From positions 1-40,573 of the forward strand of contig CABYXZ010000003.1 of the NCBI GenBank assembly GCA_902523065.1: a stretch of DNA of 40,573 nt, written 5' to 3'. Of the stretch, positions 17,124 to 26,500 are shown piece after piece; within the stretch, counting starts at the first letter, position 1, and each line of letters starts with the position of its first letter. The notes under the pieces were generated by a model, which was not told the DNA's origin, made no database searches, and saw nothing but the letters and a program-made list of their open reading frames with translations. Origin of the DNA: an uncultured Marinoscillum sp. (GTDB lineage: Bacteria > Bacteroidota > Bacteroidia > Cytophagales > MED-G16). Position numbers and translations under genes: made by a program.

Positions 17124-18788
17124 ATGTGTGGAATAGTAGCAATTTACAATAAAGAAATAAAATTAGATAAGGATATGCGATCAAAGTCCTTATCGATGTC
17201 AAAAAAGGTAAGACATAGAGGACCAGACTGGTCGGGTATATACACGTCAGATAATGCAATTTTAGCTCATGAACGTTTATCTATAGTAGATGTCAAATCA
17301 GGAAAACAACCTATACTTTCCAATAATGAAGAAATAATACTGGCAGTCAATGGTGAAATATATAATCACAAATTGATTAGAAGTGATAACAAATTTGAAT
17401 ATAAATATAAAACAGAGTCTGATTGTGAAGTTATAATACCACTTTATGATAACTTAAAAAATGATCTCTTAAATCATCTTAATGGTATTTTTGCATTTTT
17501 TTTATATGATAAAAAGAATAATAGTTTCTTAGTTGGTAGAGATCCTATTGGTGTAATTCCTTTATACATGGGTGAGGGAAGTGATGGAAATAAATATTTT
17601 GCATCAGAGATGAAATGCCTAGTTGGCTTTTGTAGTAAGATTAAGGAGTTTCCTCCTGGGCATTATATGACCGAAAAGGATAAATCACCTGTCAAATATT
17701 ATAAAAGAAATTGGATGAATTATGATGATGTAAAGAATTATTCATCTACATCTGATTTAAGAAATTCACTCGAAAAATCTGTAAAAAGCCAGATGATGTC
17801 AGATGTACCATTTGGAGTTTTATTATCAGGAGGCTTGGACTCTTCAATTATATCTTCTATTGTCACTAAATATTCCAAGAATAGAATTGAGTCTGGAGAT
17901 AAGAAAAAGGCATGGTGGCCAAGAATACATTCATTTGCAGTTGGCTTAGAAAACTCACCTGATTTAATTGCTGCTAGAAAAGTAGCTGATCATCTTAAAA
18001 CAGTCCATCATGAAATTCATTTTACAATTCAGGAGGCTTTAGATTCATTAGAAGATGTTATCTATTATCTTGAAACCTATGATGTGACAACTGTCAGAGC
18101 ATCTACTCCAATGTATTTAATGGCTAGGTATATAAAGTCCATGGGAATAAAGATGGTTCTCTCAGGTGAAGGAGCAGATGAAATATTTGGTGGTTATCTT
18201 TACTTTCACAAGGCCCCATCCTCAAAAGAATTTCACGAAGAGACATTAAGAAAAATAAATAAACTTCATCTCTACGATTGTCTTCGGGCTAATAAATCAT
18301 TAGCTGCTTGGGGTGTTGAGGGTAGAGTACCTTTTTTAGATATCGACTTTCTTGACTATTCTATGAATATTGATCCTTCACATAAAATGATTACCAATGA
18401 AAAAATAGAAAAAAACATATTAAGGGAATCATTCAATGGATACATTCCAGAAAGTGTGTTATGGAGACAAAAGGAACAATTTTCTGACGGAGTAGGGTAC
18501 TCATGGATCGACTCTTTAAAAGAATATGCTGACAAACAGATAAGCGATATGGATTTTGATGACAGAGTGGAGAGATTCCCTATAAATACACCAAGATCTA
18601 AAGAGGAATTTTTATTTAGAAAAATCTTTGAAAAACATTTTCCTGGAGATGATTGCGCATTATGTGTCCCATCATCTAAGTCAGTAGCCTGTAGCACTGA
18701 AGAAGCACTTAAGTGGGATAAAGAATTTGAAAATATGATTGATCCATCTGGAAGATCAGTCAAAAAAGTTCACAAAGACTCTTACTGA
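17124..18788 (+). CDS. asnB: Asparagine synthetase B (glutamine-hydrolysing)
   Basis: 554 residues, the same length as E. coli AsnB. The start at 17124 is fixed by MCGIVAIYNKE: Cys2 becomes the N-terminal nucleophile of the glutaminase domain after Met removal, so an 84-bp longer open frame beginning at 17040 is not used. The N-terminal domain shows RHRGPDWSG, HERLSIVD and NGEIYNH. The C-terminal synthetase has the PP-loop LLSGGLDSS (about residues 233-241), GEGADEIFGGY and EGRVPFLD. It makes asparagine from aspartate, glutamine and ATP. The stop abuts the stop of the convergent PLP enzyme with no spacer. Confidence 0.97.
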   Translation: MCGIVAIYNKEIKLDKDMRSKSLSMSKKVRHRGPDWSGIYTSDNAILAHERLSIVDVKSGKQPILSNNEEIILAVNGEIYNHKLIRSDNKFEYKYKTESDCEVIIPLYDNLKNDLLNHLNGIFAFFLYDKKNNSFLVGRDPIGVIPLYMGEGSDGNKYFASEMKCLVGFCSKIKEFPPGHYMTEKDKSPVKYYKRNWMNYDDVKNYSSTSDLRNSLEKSVKSQMMSDVPFGVLLSGGLDSSIISSIVTKYSKNRIESGDKKKAWWPRIHSFAVGLENSPDLIAARKVADHLKTVHHEIHFTIQEALDSLEDVIYYLETYDVTTVRASTPMYLMARYIKSMGIKMVLSGEGADEIFGGYLYFHKAPSSKEFHEETLRKINKLHLYDCLRANKSLAAWGVEGRVPFLDIDFLDYSMNIDPSHKMITNEKIEKNILRESFNGYIPESVLWRQKEQFSDGVGYSWIDSLKEYADKQISDMDFDDRVERFPINTPRSKEEFLFRKIFEKHFPGDDCALCVPSSKSVACSTEEALKWDKEFENMIDPSGRSVKKVHKDSY

Positions 18789-20036
18789 TTAAATTGTATC
18801 TAAGGAGCCAATAATATCATCAATCAAATCGTCTGCATCCTCTACACCTATCGATAACCTAATCAAGGATTCACCCATTCCCATATTTATTTTTGTGTCT
18901 ACATTTACATCGGCATGAGTCATAGAGTAGGGATGACACGCTAAGCTTTCTGTACCACCTAAACTTACAGCTAATTTGACTAGATTTAAATTATCAAGAA
19001 ATTTAAAGGCTTCCTTTTCTCCACCCTTAACATCGAAAGAAATCATTCCACCAGGACTGGAATATTGTTTTTGTATGATTTCATACTCAGGTGAATCTTT
19101 AGATACGAGACCTAAGTAATGAACTTTATCTACATTTTTATGTGATTTTAGTTTTTCAGCAATTTTACTTGCATTTTCAGCACTTTTCTCCATTCTTAAT
19201 TTTAGTGTTTCTAAACTTCTTAATATTAACCATGAAGTAAAAGGTGATGCCATGTTACCCATAAAAACTCTTAATGTTTTAATTCTTGAAATAACCTCAT
19301 TACTTCCACAAGCAGCTCCAGCAACAAGATCACTATGGCCTCCGATATACTTTGTTGCTGAATATAATACTACATCTGCCCCATGATCAATAGGGTGAGA
19401 AAATACAGGACCCATAAAAGTGTTATCAATAGCAACGTAAACTTTATCTTTTTTGGTTGAAAAATGATCTGCGAGTTGTCTTGATTTCTCTATGTCAACA
19501 ATTGAATTTGTAGGGTTTGCAGGTGATTCTATATAAACTAAACTTACCTCAAGGTTGGGAAATTCTTTATTTTTCTTTTCAATTATAGATTTAAGTGACT
19601 TCATAGAATCAAAATACATAGACTTGATATTGTACTTTGGTAGAACCTCTTCAATAAAGTGATCAGTCCCACCGTATAACGGTGAAGAATGAAGAATTAA
19701 AGTGTTTGGTCTTGTCAACTCTAATATAGTAGTAGTTATTGCGGCCATTCCACTTTGGAAAAGAGCACAACCTTCAGACTTATCCCATAATTTTAGTCTA
19801 TCTTCTGCGATTTCAAGGTTAGGATTATTAATTCTTGAATAAGCCAAGGACATAGACTCATTTTCAGCTTTTTCTCTTAAACCATATGCTATATGAAAGT
19901 GTGCTTTACCCTCCTCAGCATTTTTGAAAACAAATGTGCTAGTTTGAAATAAAGGAACTTTAGCAGATCCCTCAGAAAGTTGAGGATCGTAAGCAAATCC
20001 CATCATTTCACTTTCTGGTTTATTTTTTTTCTTCAT
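18789..20036 (-). CDS. Cys/Met metabolism PLP-dependent enzyme (cystathionine gamma-synthase / methionine gamma-lyase type)
   Basis: 415 residues, fold type I PLP enzyme. The PLP lysine is Lys229 in SATKYIGGHSD. Other family features are YSRINNPN, FQSGMAAI, the YGGTD segment, IESPANPTN and IDNTFMGP, with the tail GGTESLACHPYSMTHA and IRLSIGVEDADDLI. The family includes cystathionine gamma-synthase, cystathionine gamma-lyase, methionine gamma-lyase and O-acetylhomoserine sulfhydrylase, which differ at few residues; the insertion AHFHIAYGLREKAENES is present in some methionine gamma-lyase-like members, but I cannot assign the exact reaction. It lies 14 bp downstream of a small membrane protein gene on the same strand. 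Confidence 0.92.
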   Translation of the reverse strand: MKKKNKPESEMMGFAYDPQLSEGSAKVPLFQTSTFVFKNAEEGKAHFHIAYGLREKAENESMSLAYSRINNPNLEIAEDRLKLWDKSEGCALFQSGMAAITTTILELTRPNTLILHSSPLYGGTDHFIEEVLPKYNIKSMYFDSMKSLKSIIEKKNKEFPNLEVSLVYIESPANPTNSIVDIEKSRQLADHFSTKKDKVYVAIDNTFMGPVFSHPIDHGADVVLYSATKYIGGHSDLVAGAACGSNEVISRIKTLRVFMGNMASPFTSWLILRSLETLKLRMEKSAENASKIAEKLKSHKNVDKVHYLGLVSKDSPEYEIIQKQYSSPGGMISFDVKGGEKEAFKFLDNLNLVKLAVSLGGTESLACHPYSMTHADVNVDTKINMGMGESLIRLSIGVEDADDLIDDIIGSLDTI

Positions 20037-20050
20037 TATTTAAATTTAGT

Positions 20051-20284
20051 TTAATTTCCTCCCCAGGTGTCTTGAAAAAATATACCAACACCTAATTCTG
20101 CCCAAATGTAACTTATAATTAGTGTTAGATAAACTATATATAAAGTTTTATTATTGATTGTTGTTAATTCATAAAATATAATAACTAACGAGATAAAAAT
20201 TAATGTGTAAATATTGAAAAAAAGAAACACAGGAAGTAACAAAGATGATATTACAAGAGAGTGTATATGTTCATTTTTATTCAA
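20051..20284 (-). CDS. Small hydrophobic membrane protein, unknown function
   Basis: 77 residues with two or three predicted membrane helices (LVISSLLLPVFLFF, LIFISLVIIFYEL, LYIVYLTLIISYIWAELGVGIF) and a short polar tail DTWGGN. The aromatic/Gly-rich C-terminus AELGVGIFFQDTWGGN looks conserved rather than random. It begins 7 bp after the DUF2911 gene and ends 14 bp before the PLP enzyme, so all three may be cotranscribed. I do not recognise a named family. Confidence 0.65.
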   Translation of the reverse strand: MNKNEHIHSLVISSLLLPVFLFFNIYTLIFISLVIIFYELTTINNKTLYIVYLTLIISYIWAELGVGIFFQDTWGGN

Positions 20285-20291
20285 AATTGCA

Positions 20292-20837
20292 TTAATTAAT
20301 TAAAATAGAAATTCCCACATTATCCCATCTTAGTCTCAAATAAATACTCTCATTTTCTTCAATAAAGTCAATGGTAAATTCTTCTAATATTTCACCTAAA
20401 TCATATGAAGGGACAGTAGTTATCAACACATCATTTTCTCTGTTGGGATTAAAAAAACCAAACCTACCATTATCAGAATTAAGAACCACATCCCAGGAGT
20501 TTTCTTTGGGTATTGTATAGAGAAAATATTTTCCAGCTTCAAGCTTACTTCCATTAAATAAAATACTTGAGCTCGTATAAAAATCTGTGCAAAAATTTGC
20601 ACCCGTTCTCCAATACTTACCATAAGGCACTAATGCACCATTTTCCTCTGATCCAAAAATAAGTCTATCTTTTTTTTGAGGGCTACTATAATCAACTGAT
20701 AAATCAGTTTTTTCATTATTTTGAATTAATTCATAATTAATGGACCTCTTCGGACTTATTGGATTTAAGAATGTTATATAGAGTGGATATATAAGAATTA
20801 TGACAAGTAATAAAAATAAATACTTTAAGTATCTCAC
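20292..20837 (-). CDS. DUF2911 domain protein, membrane-anchored
   Basis: 181 residues. An N-terminal membrane helix or signal anchor (YLFLLLVIILIYPLYITFL) is followed by the DUF2911 domain: DYSSPQKKDRLIFG, then GALVPYGKYWRTGANFCTDF, the diagnostic motif, then LEAGKYFLYTIPKENSWDVVLN. DUF2911 is common in Bacteroidota and has no established function. No lipobox cysteine is present, so it is probably membrane-tethered and periplasmic. It heads a three-gene minus-strand run and is divergent from the DinB-like gene across a 118-bp region holding an inverted repeat. Confidence 0.88.
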   Translation of the reverse strand: MRYLKYLFLLLVIILIYPLYITFLNPISPKRSINYELIQNNEKTDLSVDYSSPQKKDRLIFGSEENGALVPYGKYWRTGANFCTDFYTSSSILFNGSKLEAGKYFLYTIPKENSWDVVLNSDNGRFGFFNPNRENDVLITTVPSYDLGEILEEFTIDFIEENESIYLRLRWDNVGISILIN

Positions 20838-20864
20838 GGTTATATTTTAAAATCTCAATTTAAT

Positions 20865-20888
20865 AAATTATCAAATATTCGATAATTT
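20865..20888. promoter_or_regulatory. Inverted repeat AAATTATC-N8-GATAATTT
   Basis: Perfect 8-bp arms at 20865-20872 and 20881-20888 flank an 8-bp spacer. A third copy of GATAATTT lies at 20936-20943, touching the predicted -7 element of the DinB-like gene. This could be a two-sided operator for the divergent DUF2911 and DinB-like genes. A protein binding it is not identifiable here, and A/T-rich symmetry can occur by chance. Confidence 0.35.
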
Positions 20889-20907
20889 CTTTTCATTTAA
20901 ACACTTC

Positions 20908-20936
20908 TTGAATAAATTAAATCGATTTTATTTTTG
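20908..20936 (+). promoter_or_regulatory. Bacteroidota-type promoter for the DinB-like gene
   Basis: TTG at 20908-20910 and TATTTTTG at 20929-20936 match the -33 and -7 (TAnnTTTG) consensus with an 18-bp spacer, within the usual 17-23. Transcription would start near 20943, giving a leader of about 13 bases before the ATG at 20956. Confidence 0.5.
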
Positions 20937-20955
20937 ATAATTTAACAAATAAACC

Positions 20956-21579
20956 ATGAAAAACTTTTTTTATATAATACTTTTTCTTCCATTTATATCA
21001 ATTGGACAAAATGATGTAACCCCTAAAATAGCCTGTGATTTAATAACGGACTATGAGAGGGCAAAAGAATTTACATTGAAGTATCTAAATACAATGCCTG
21101 CTGATAAGTATAGTTATAAGCCAACCCCTGAGATTTTATCTTTTAGAGAGGAAGCCCTTCATCTTGCAGGTGGTAACTATAGATATGCAGCAATGATTGC
21201 AGGTGGATATGACGCCTCAAATTTTGATGAAATTTTTAAAAGACCAGAGTTACAGACTAAAGAAGGTGTAATTGCTTGGGTTGATAAAAGCTACGATGTG
21301 ATGATAAATCAAATTAAAAGCGAAGAAAATCTTGATGATAACACCTATTACTACAGATGGAATTGTAGCAAAAACTGTCTTGCTAGAAAAGGCTTTGAAC
21401 ATCAATCACATCACAGAGGGAAATGGGCTATTTATTTAAGGCTTGTTGGAGAAGTGCCTCCTGGTGAACAACTTATATGGAAGGATGAAGATAGAAATAC
21501 ACCTAGAGATATTTCAAGAGAGGACTGGCAGATGACACCAGATTATAAAAAGTATAAGAAGGTTGTTGATAAAAATTAA
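20956..21579 (+). CDS. Secreted DinB-like (YfiT/DinB superfamily) protein
   Basis: 207 residues. A short signal peptide (MKNFFYIILFLPFISIGQ) precedes a four-helix DinB-like domain. Candidate metal-binding histidines are in the second helix (REEALHLAGGNYRYAA) and in HQSHHRGKWAIYLRLVG, which matches the HxxxH of the family; the Y-x-LRL-x-G ending is also typical. Cytoplasmic members include thiol-dependent S-transferases such as bacillithiol S-transferase, but the substrate of secreted Bacteroidota versions is unknown. It is monocistronic, with its own promoter upstream and a strong terminator right after the stop. Confidence 0.82.
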   Translation: MKNFFYIILFLPFISIGQNDVTPKIACDLITDYERAKEFTLKYLNTMPADKYSYKPTPEILSFREEALHLAGGNYRYAAMIAGGYDASNFDEIFKRPELQTKEGVIAWVDKSYDVMINQIKSEENLDDNTYYYRWNCSKNCLARKGFEHQSHHRGKWAIYLRLVGEVPPGEQLIWKDEDRNTPRDISREDWQMTPDYKKYKKVVDKN

Positions 21580-21587
21580 GAAATAAT

Positions 21588-21614
21588 AAACCCCTCTATT
21601 GAGGGGTTTTTTTT
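21588..21614 (+). terminator. Rho-independent terminator
   Basis: The stem CCCCTC (21591-21596), loop TATT and complement GAGGGG (21601-21606) are followed by eight T (21607-21614); flanking AAA/TTT extend the stem by three pairs. It ends the DinB-like transcript 11 bp after its stop. The T-run overlaps the stop codon of the convergent NTF2-like gene. In the other direction only TTT follows the stem, so termination there should be weaker. Confidence 0.92.
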
Positions 21615-22098
21615 ATTCTTGAGTTGCTTGAAGTGCGGCAGATTCTTTTAAGTCTGCATATTCACTATAATAAGCCAATAATTCTACTATTTTCCCATTT
21701 TCCCACTTATAATCAAAGTGAGCTCTATTGGTATACTCTTCTCCAGTTGTTTTACCAACACCTGACCAAGTAAACCATGAATTAGACCATACTTCTCCAT
21801 TACTAAAATAATTTGTGTGTACATACAGTTCATCAATACTTATGTCATTATATAAAAGTTCATGATGAGCTTTAAATCCTGTAATTAGGTTTTCGTAGCC
21901 ATTTAACTCTTGATTATTAACTCTAGCTACCACATCATCTGCATAGTAATCTGATAATTCAAAATCGTTTGCAACATATTTATCAAAAAGAAGATTTATA
22001 GTAGATGTTAATTCATCATCTGTCTTTAATACAGATTGATTTGTATTAGCGCAACTTATAAGCAATGCGCTTAATGTAATTGTATATAATAGTTTCAT
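21613..22098 (-). CDS. NTF2-like (SnoaL-type) lipoprotein
   Basis: 161 residues. The lipobox in SALLISC gives a lipidated Cys16; the following residues ANTNQS are not acidic, so retention in the periplasm is more likely than surface export. The body has the cystatin/NTF2-like layout: helix (LTSTINLLFDKYVANDFELSDYYADDVVARVN), then strands NYFSNGEVWSNSWFTWSGVG and ending FDYKWENGKIVELLAYYSEY. Such folds bind small ligands or act in diverse roles; no catalytic assignment is possible. It is convergent with the DinB-like gene at the shared terminator. Confidence 0.78.
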   Translation of the reverse strand: MKLLYTITLSALLISCANTNQSVLKTDDELTSTINLLFDKYVANDFELSDYYADDVVARVNNQELNGYENLITGFKAHHELLYNDISIDELYVHTNYFSNGEVWSNSWFTWSGVGKTTGEEYTNRAHFDYKWENGKIVELLAYYSEYADLKESAALQATQE

Positions 22099-22260
22099 TA
22101 TAAATAAATTAATTTAACAAAGAATTAATTTAAATAAGTCAAGCTTAAATTACAAGTATAATTATAGTTGAGACAATTTAATATTTGTATACATATTGCT
22201 TTTAAGATTACTCCACTTTGAATAGATAAATATAAAATTTAAACTAAATTTTCATTTGAT

Positions 22261-23568
22261 ATGAATCATTTTATTTTATTTCTGATTGGTCTATTATTTT
22301 TTTCTTCACATTCACTTAATGATTTAGATAAAAACATGAGAATAATTTCAATACCAGAGTATAAGGATCAACTTAAGGGTTTTTGGTTAGGTCAGTGTAT
22401 AGCAAACATGACTGGTCTAGTAACAGAAATGGATAAGATAGGAAATATAGGTGAAATTAAAACTGGAAAATTTTATACATCAAATGATTGGGGAAAATTA
22501 GATGAACCAAATATCTTCTCTCCTAATCAAATAAGTGAATATTCTGAAACAATAGATTTTGTTTTCGAACAGGATGGGGTATGGCCAGCTGATGATGATA
22601 CTGACATTGAGTACATGTACCAAGATCTATTATTAAAAAATAAAACATCGTTTCTTACACCAACTCAAATCAGATCGGGTTGGATTAAACACATCAAAAT
22701 TGAAGAAGAAAATTTTTTATGGGTATCAAACCAGAAGGCCTTTGATTTAATGAAAGAGGGTGTTTTACCTCCCGAAACTAGTGACCCAAATTTAAATGAA
22801 CATTATGAAATGATTGATGCTCAGCTAACCACTGAAATATTTGGCTTTCTTGCACCCAGTAGGCCTGACATAGCTCTGAAAATGGCAGAATTACCTATAC
22901 TAACCACTGCAAGATATGATGCAAAGTGGATTTCGCAATTTTATGTTTCAATGTATTCTTTGGCTACAACAATTGATACTAAAAAAGACATTAAATACAA
23001 TATTTTAACAATCGCAGATAAATCTAGGTATCTACTCCCAGAAACCTCATATTCTTCGAAAATGTACGATTATGTGAAAGGACAGTATTTAGATGGAAAA
23101 TCATGGGAAGAAGCAAGAGACAACGTTTACGAGAGATATCAAGTAGAATCTAAAGACGGATATAATATCACTTCAAAAAAACTTTATTGTAATGGTTGTT
23201 TTGCCGCTGGAATTAACTTTGCAGCAAGCCTGATTAGTCTTTTTTGGGGAGAAGGAAATTTGAAGAGAACTATAAAAATAGGTACCCTAACTGGTTGGGA
23301 TTCAGATAATCCTACATCAACCTGGGGAGGTTTAATTGGTTTTATTATAGGAAAGAAAGGTGTAGAGAAAGAATTTAATAGAAAATTTTCTGAAAAATAT
23401 TTTATTCATAGAACAAGACAAAACTTTGACTATGAAGTTGATGATTTTGATAACATGGCGAACAATGCAATCAAAATAATAACGAATATGGTTAAAAATG
23501 AAATTAATGGAAGATTTGATCAAGAAAATCAGTTATGGTATATACCTCAAGTAGATCAAATAAAGTAA
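22261..23568 (+). CDS. ADP-ribosylglycohydrolase-like protein with signal peptide
   Basis: 435 residues. ARH-fold motifs are visible: KGFWLGQCIANMTGLVTE at the N-terminal G-x3-G segment, WPADDDTDIEYM (the acidic D-D-T metal motif), and TGWDSDNPTSTWGGLIGFIIG at the C-terminal metal site. Enzymes of this superfamily remove ADP-ribose from proteins or cleave related glycosidic bonds using Mg2+. Here the usual C-terminal D-x-D-T is D-S-D-N, a variant seen in some bacterial relatives, so the substrate may differ. The first 19 residues (HFILFLIGLLFFSSHS) look like a signal peptide; an internal Met at residue 26 would give a cytoplasmic version. It is a single gene, convergent with the tricorn-like protease (8-bp gap). 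Confidence 0.82.
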   Translation: MNHFILFLIGLLFFSSHSLNDLDKNMRIISIPEYKDQLKGFWLGQCIANMTGLVTEMDKIGNIGEIKTGKFYTSNDWGKLDEPNIFSPNQISEYSETIDFVFEQDGVWPADDDTDIEYMYQDLLLKNKTSFLTPTQIRSGWIKHIKIEEENFLWVSNQKAFDLMKEGVLPPETSDPNLNEHYEMIDAQLTTEIFGFLAPSRPDIALKMAELPILTTARYDAKWISQFYVSMYSLATTIDTKKDIKYNILTIADKSRYLLPETSYSSKMYDYVKGQYLDGKSWEEARDNVYERYQVESKDGYNITSKKLYCNGCFAAGINFAASLISLFWGEGNLKRTIKIGTLTGWDSDNPTSTWGGLIGFIIGKKGVEKEFNRKFSEKYFIHRTRQNFDYEVDDFDNMANNAIKIITNMVKNEINGRFDQENQLWYIPQVDQIK

Positions 23569-23576
23569 ATATTTAT

Positions 23577-26500
23577 TTATTCCTTTCTATTATTTTTAAA
23601 AGATTTATCAGGATATGCTGGTACTTTTGGTACATCCCTAGGATCTTCTAATATTTTCTTTTTCAAAAGATCTATTGCAGCTTCAAGTTGTGCATCTTTA
23701 CCATTATATGTCTCATGAGGCAGGTTATCTAAGACAATATCAGGCTCATATCCTCTTCCTTCAATTAGCCAATCACCATTATTTCCGTAAACACCTATCA
23801 TCGGTGCTCTAGCAAGACCTCCATCAGACTGCCTGTTTGAACTATTAAGCCAAATTTGTCCGCCCCATGTTCTCATCCCTATTGTAGTACCTAATCCTAA
23901 CTGTTTAAAACCCTCAGCCAATGCCTCACCATCAGAATATGTATTTTCATTTACTAGAACAACTATGTGACCTCTGAAGGAATATGGCATATTCCAATAA
24001 GGTTCTCCTGATCTCCCTTTCCAGAACATCCAGGAACTTCTAATTAATTTTGAGAGAATAAAACTATCAATATTTCCACCCCAATTGTAACGAACATCAA
24101 TTATTAATCCTTTTCTGTTAAAAGCTGGATAAAACTCTCTATAAAACTGACTTATATTAGCGCTTCCCATTGCGTATAAATGAATATAACCAATTTCCTC
24201 GTTACTAGCTTTATCTACTTTTATCCTGTTACTGTATTCCCAATCTTCATACCTCAACCAGAATTCATTGGATTGAGGCTTGACTATTATATCTTTAGAT
24301 TTATTATCTCTCTTGATAGTAAGTTTTACTTGTTTATTAGCTTCATTCCTTATTAATTCACCAATATCAATTGAAGAGAGAGCATCTCTACCATTTACTT
24401 TAGTAATTACATCACCTTCTTTTACATCAAGGAAGGGATCATCAAGAACTGATTTACGATTAGGGTAATCAGGATCAACTCTATATATATAATCAATTCT
24501 ATATCCGCCGTTTGCTTCATCTCTAGTTGTTTCAGCTCCTAAACTAGCAACCTGTATATTTTTGTTGTCGGATCTTAAATCTCCACCTCTTGCAGCTGTG
24601 TGTAATGCCGATAATTCTCCAATCAACCTTGAAATAACATCGTTTAGTTCATTTCTAGTTGTAACTCTATCAACTAATGGAAGATATTTTTTATACATCT
24701 TATCCCAATCAACACCATGCATGTTTTTATCATAAAAATAGTCACGCTCCATTCTCCAGGCATCTTTGTAGATTTGTTTCCAATCTTCTCTTGGATTAAT
24801 AGAAAATTTCCATCCACTAAAACTTATTCTTGAGTCAGATAAATTTGCTTTACCAGTACCTGCTCTTGTCATAAAGTATGACCTTCCTTTTCTTATAAGA
24901 ATTTTTTTACCATCTTGTGTTAATTCAAATCCACTTATATCAGAGGCCATGTCATTAAGCTTAATATCTTCATTAGAAATGCTTAGTACCTTTATATTTG
25001 AATTTGCATAAATACCTGTCTCTCTTGACATTATGTATATTGCCTTATCGTTTAAATCTATGTAACTGTAATTGCCTGCACTAACTGGCACTTCTTCAAT
25101 CCTTGATTGAATACCTTCTTTATCAATAGATACTACTACTTTATTTTCTTTATTTTTTTGTTTTTTATCTTCACTTTTTTCCATCAACTCATCATCTTCT
25201 CTAAAGGGAGACCTTGTTCCTTTCTCAAGTGATACATGATATAATTTTTCGCTTGCATCCCAATACGGTTCTGGCTGGCGTGTACCCCATGGACTTCCAA
25301 CTAGGGTAGTGAAACTTCTATCAGATAAGAAATAAATAAATTTACCATCTGGACTCCATTTGACACTGAAACTATTTGCTCTGTCAGTAGTTAGATTAAA
25401 TTTTGACTCATCTCTAATGTTATAAACTACAATTTGTGACATTGAATTAAATGCAGTCTGGACAAAAGCTAACCATTTACTATCAGGTGACCACGAGAAA
25501 TCTCTGATACCCTCATTATTTGAAGAGATTTTTTTACTTTCACCTGTTTTTATATCTAGAATATACATATTTGATTCTAAATCATCATATGCGATCCATT
25601 TTCCATCAGGAGAAGGAATACCCTGATACCTTAAAGTCGTGCCATTTTTGGTAATTTTTGTTTGATTATCACTTCCCGTAGAATTAAGTTTTACAAACTC
25701 AAACTCTCCACTTTCATCCGATAAAGTAATAATCTCTTTTCCGTCATGAGAGAATATAGCATCTCTGTACCTTACACCTTTATTATCGGTAAATGAAATA
25801 GTTCTTCCAGTTTTTACTGGCACAACAAATACTCGTCCCCTTGCTGTTACGACTATATTTTCTCCATTTGGATCAGAACTAACAGATGTAATGTATCTTG
25901 AAGGATTTTCATCCCATTTTTCACGTAATTGATCTAAATCAGACGCTAAACTGATATTAATCTTATTATAACTACCTGTAGATACATCCAATAACCAAAT
26001 ATCTGCAGCATGTTGATAAACGATTTTTCCGTCATGTATATTTGCATATCTAACGTCATACTCTTTATGTTTTGTGTGTTGTTCTAAATTATTTCCATCT
26101 GAATCCATAGACCATATATTCATAATACCATCTCTATCTGATATGAAAAAAACTCTACCATCGTACCACATGGGTTTATGACTTTCTCCATCATAATCAT
26201 TAGTTAACTTAACGGCCTCGTTTTTACCATCAAATTTCCAAATTTGTCTAGCAGTTCCTCCAACATATCTTTTTGCTGCGTCACCATGATCAGCTGGTCT
26301 TATAAAAATCCAATCACCTTTTTCATTTTGAGTCCCTTCGCTTGCCTGATAGAGTGGTACTACGCTTTTAATTTTTGTTTTTAAATCAATAGTAACAAGT
26401 TGTTCATCAGGAAGCTTATTATATGCTTGTGTTTGATATATTATCTTATTATCTGAAGACCAATTAGTAACAGATGAAGTTTCAGACTCATAAGTCCACC

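Noticed and set aside
18356..18763. Open frame of 135 codons antisense to the asnB 3' end
   Set aside because: asnB coding is certain here and the antisense translation has no recognisable features.
22099..22260. Search for an RNA gene or small ORF in the 162-bp gap before the ADP-ribosylglycohydrolase-like gene
   Set aside because: The region is A/T-rich without a stable hairpin, tRNA-like features or a credible frame; a TAATATTTG segment misses the promoter consensus spacing by one base.
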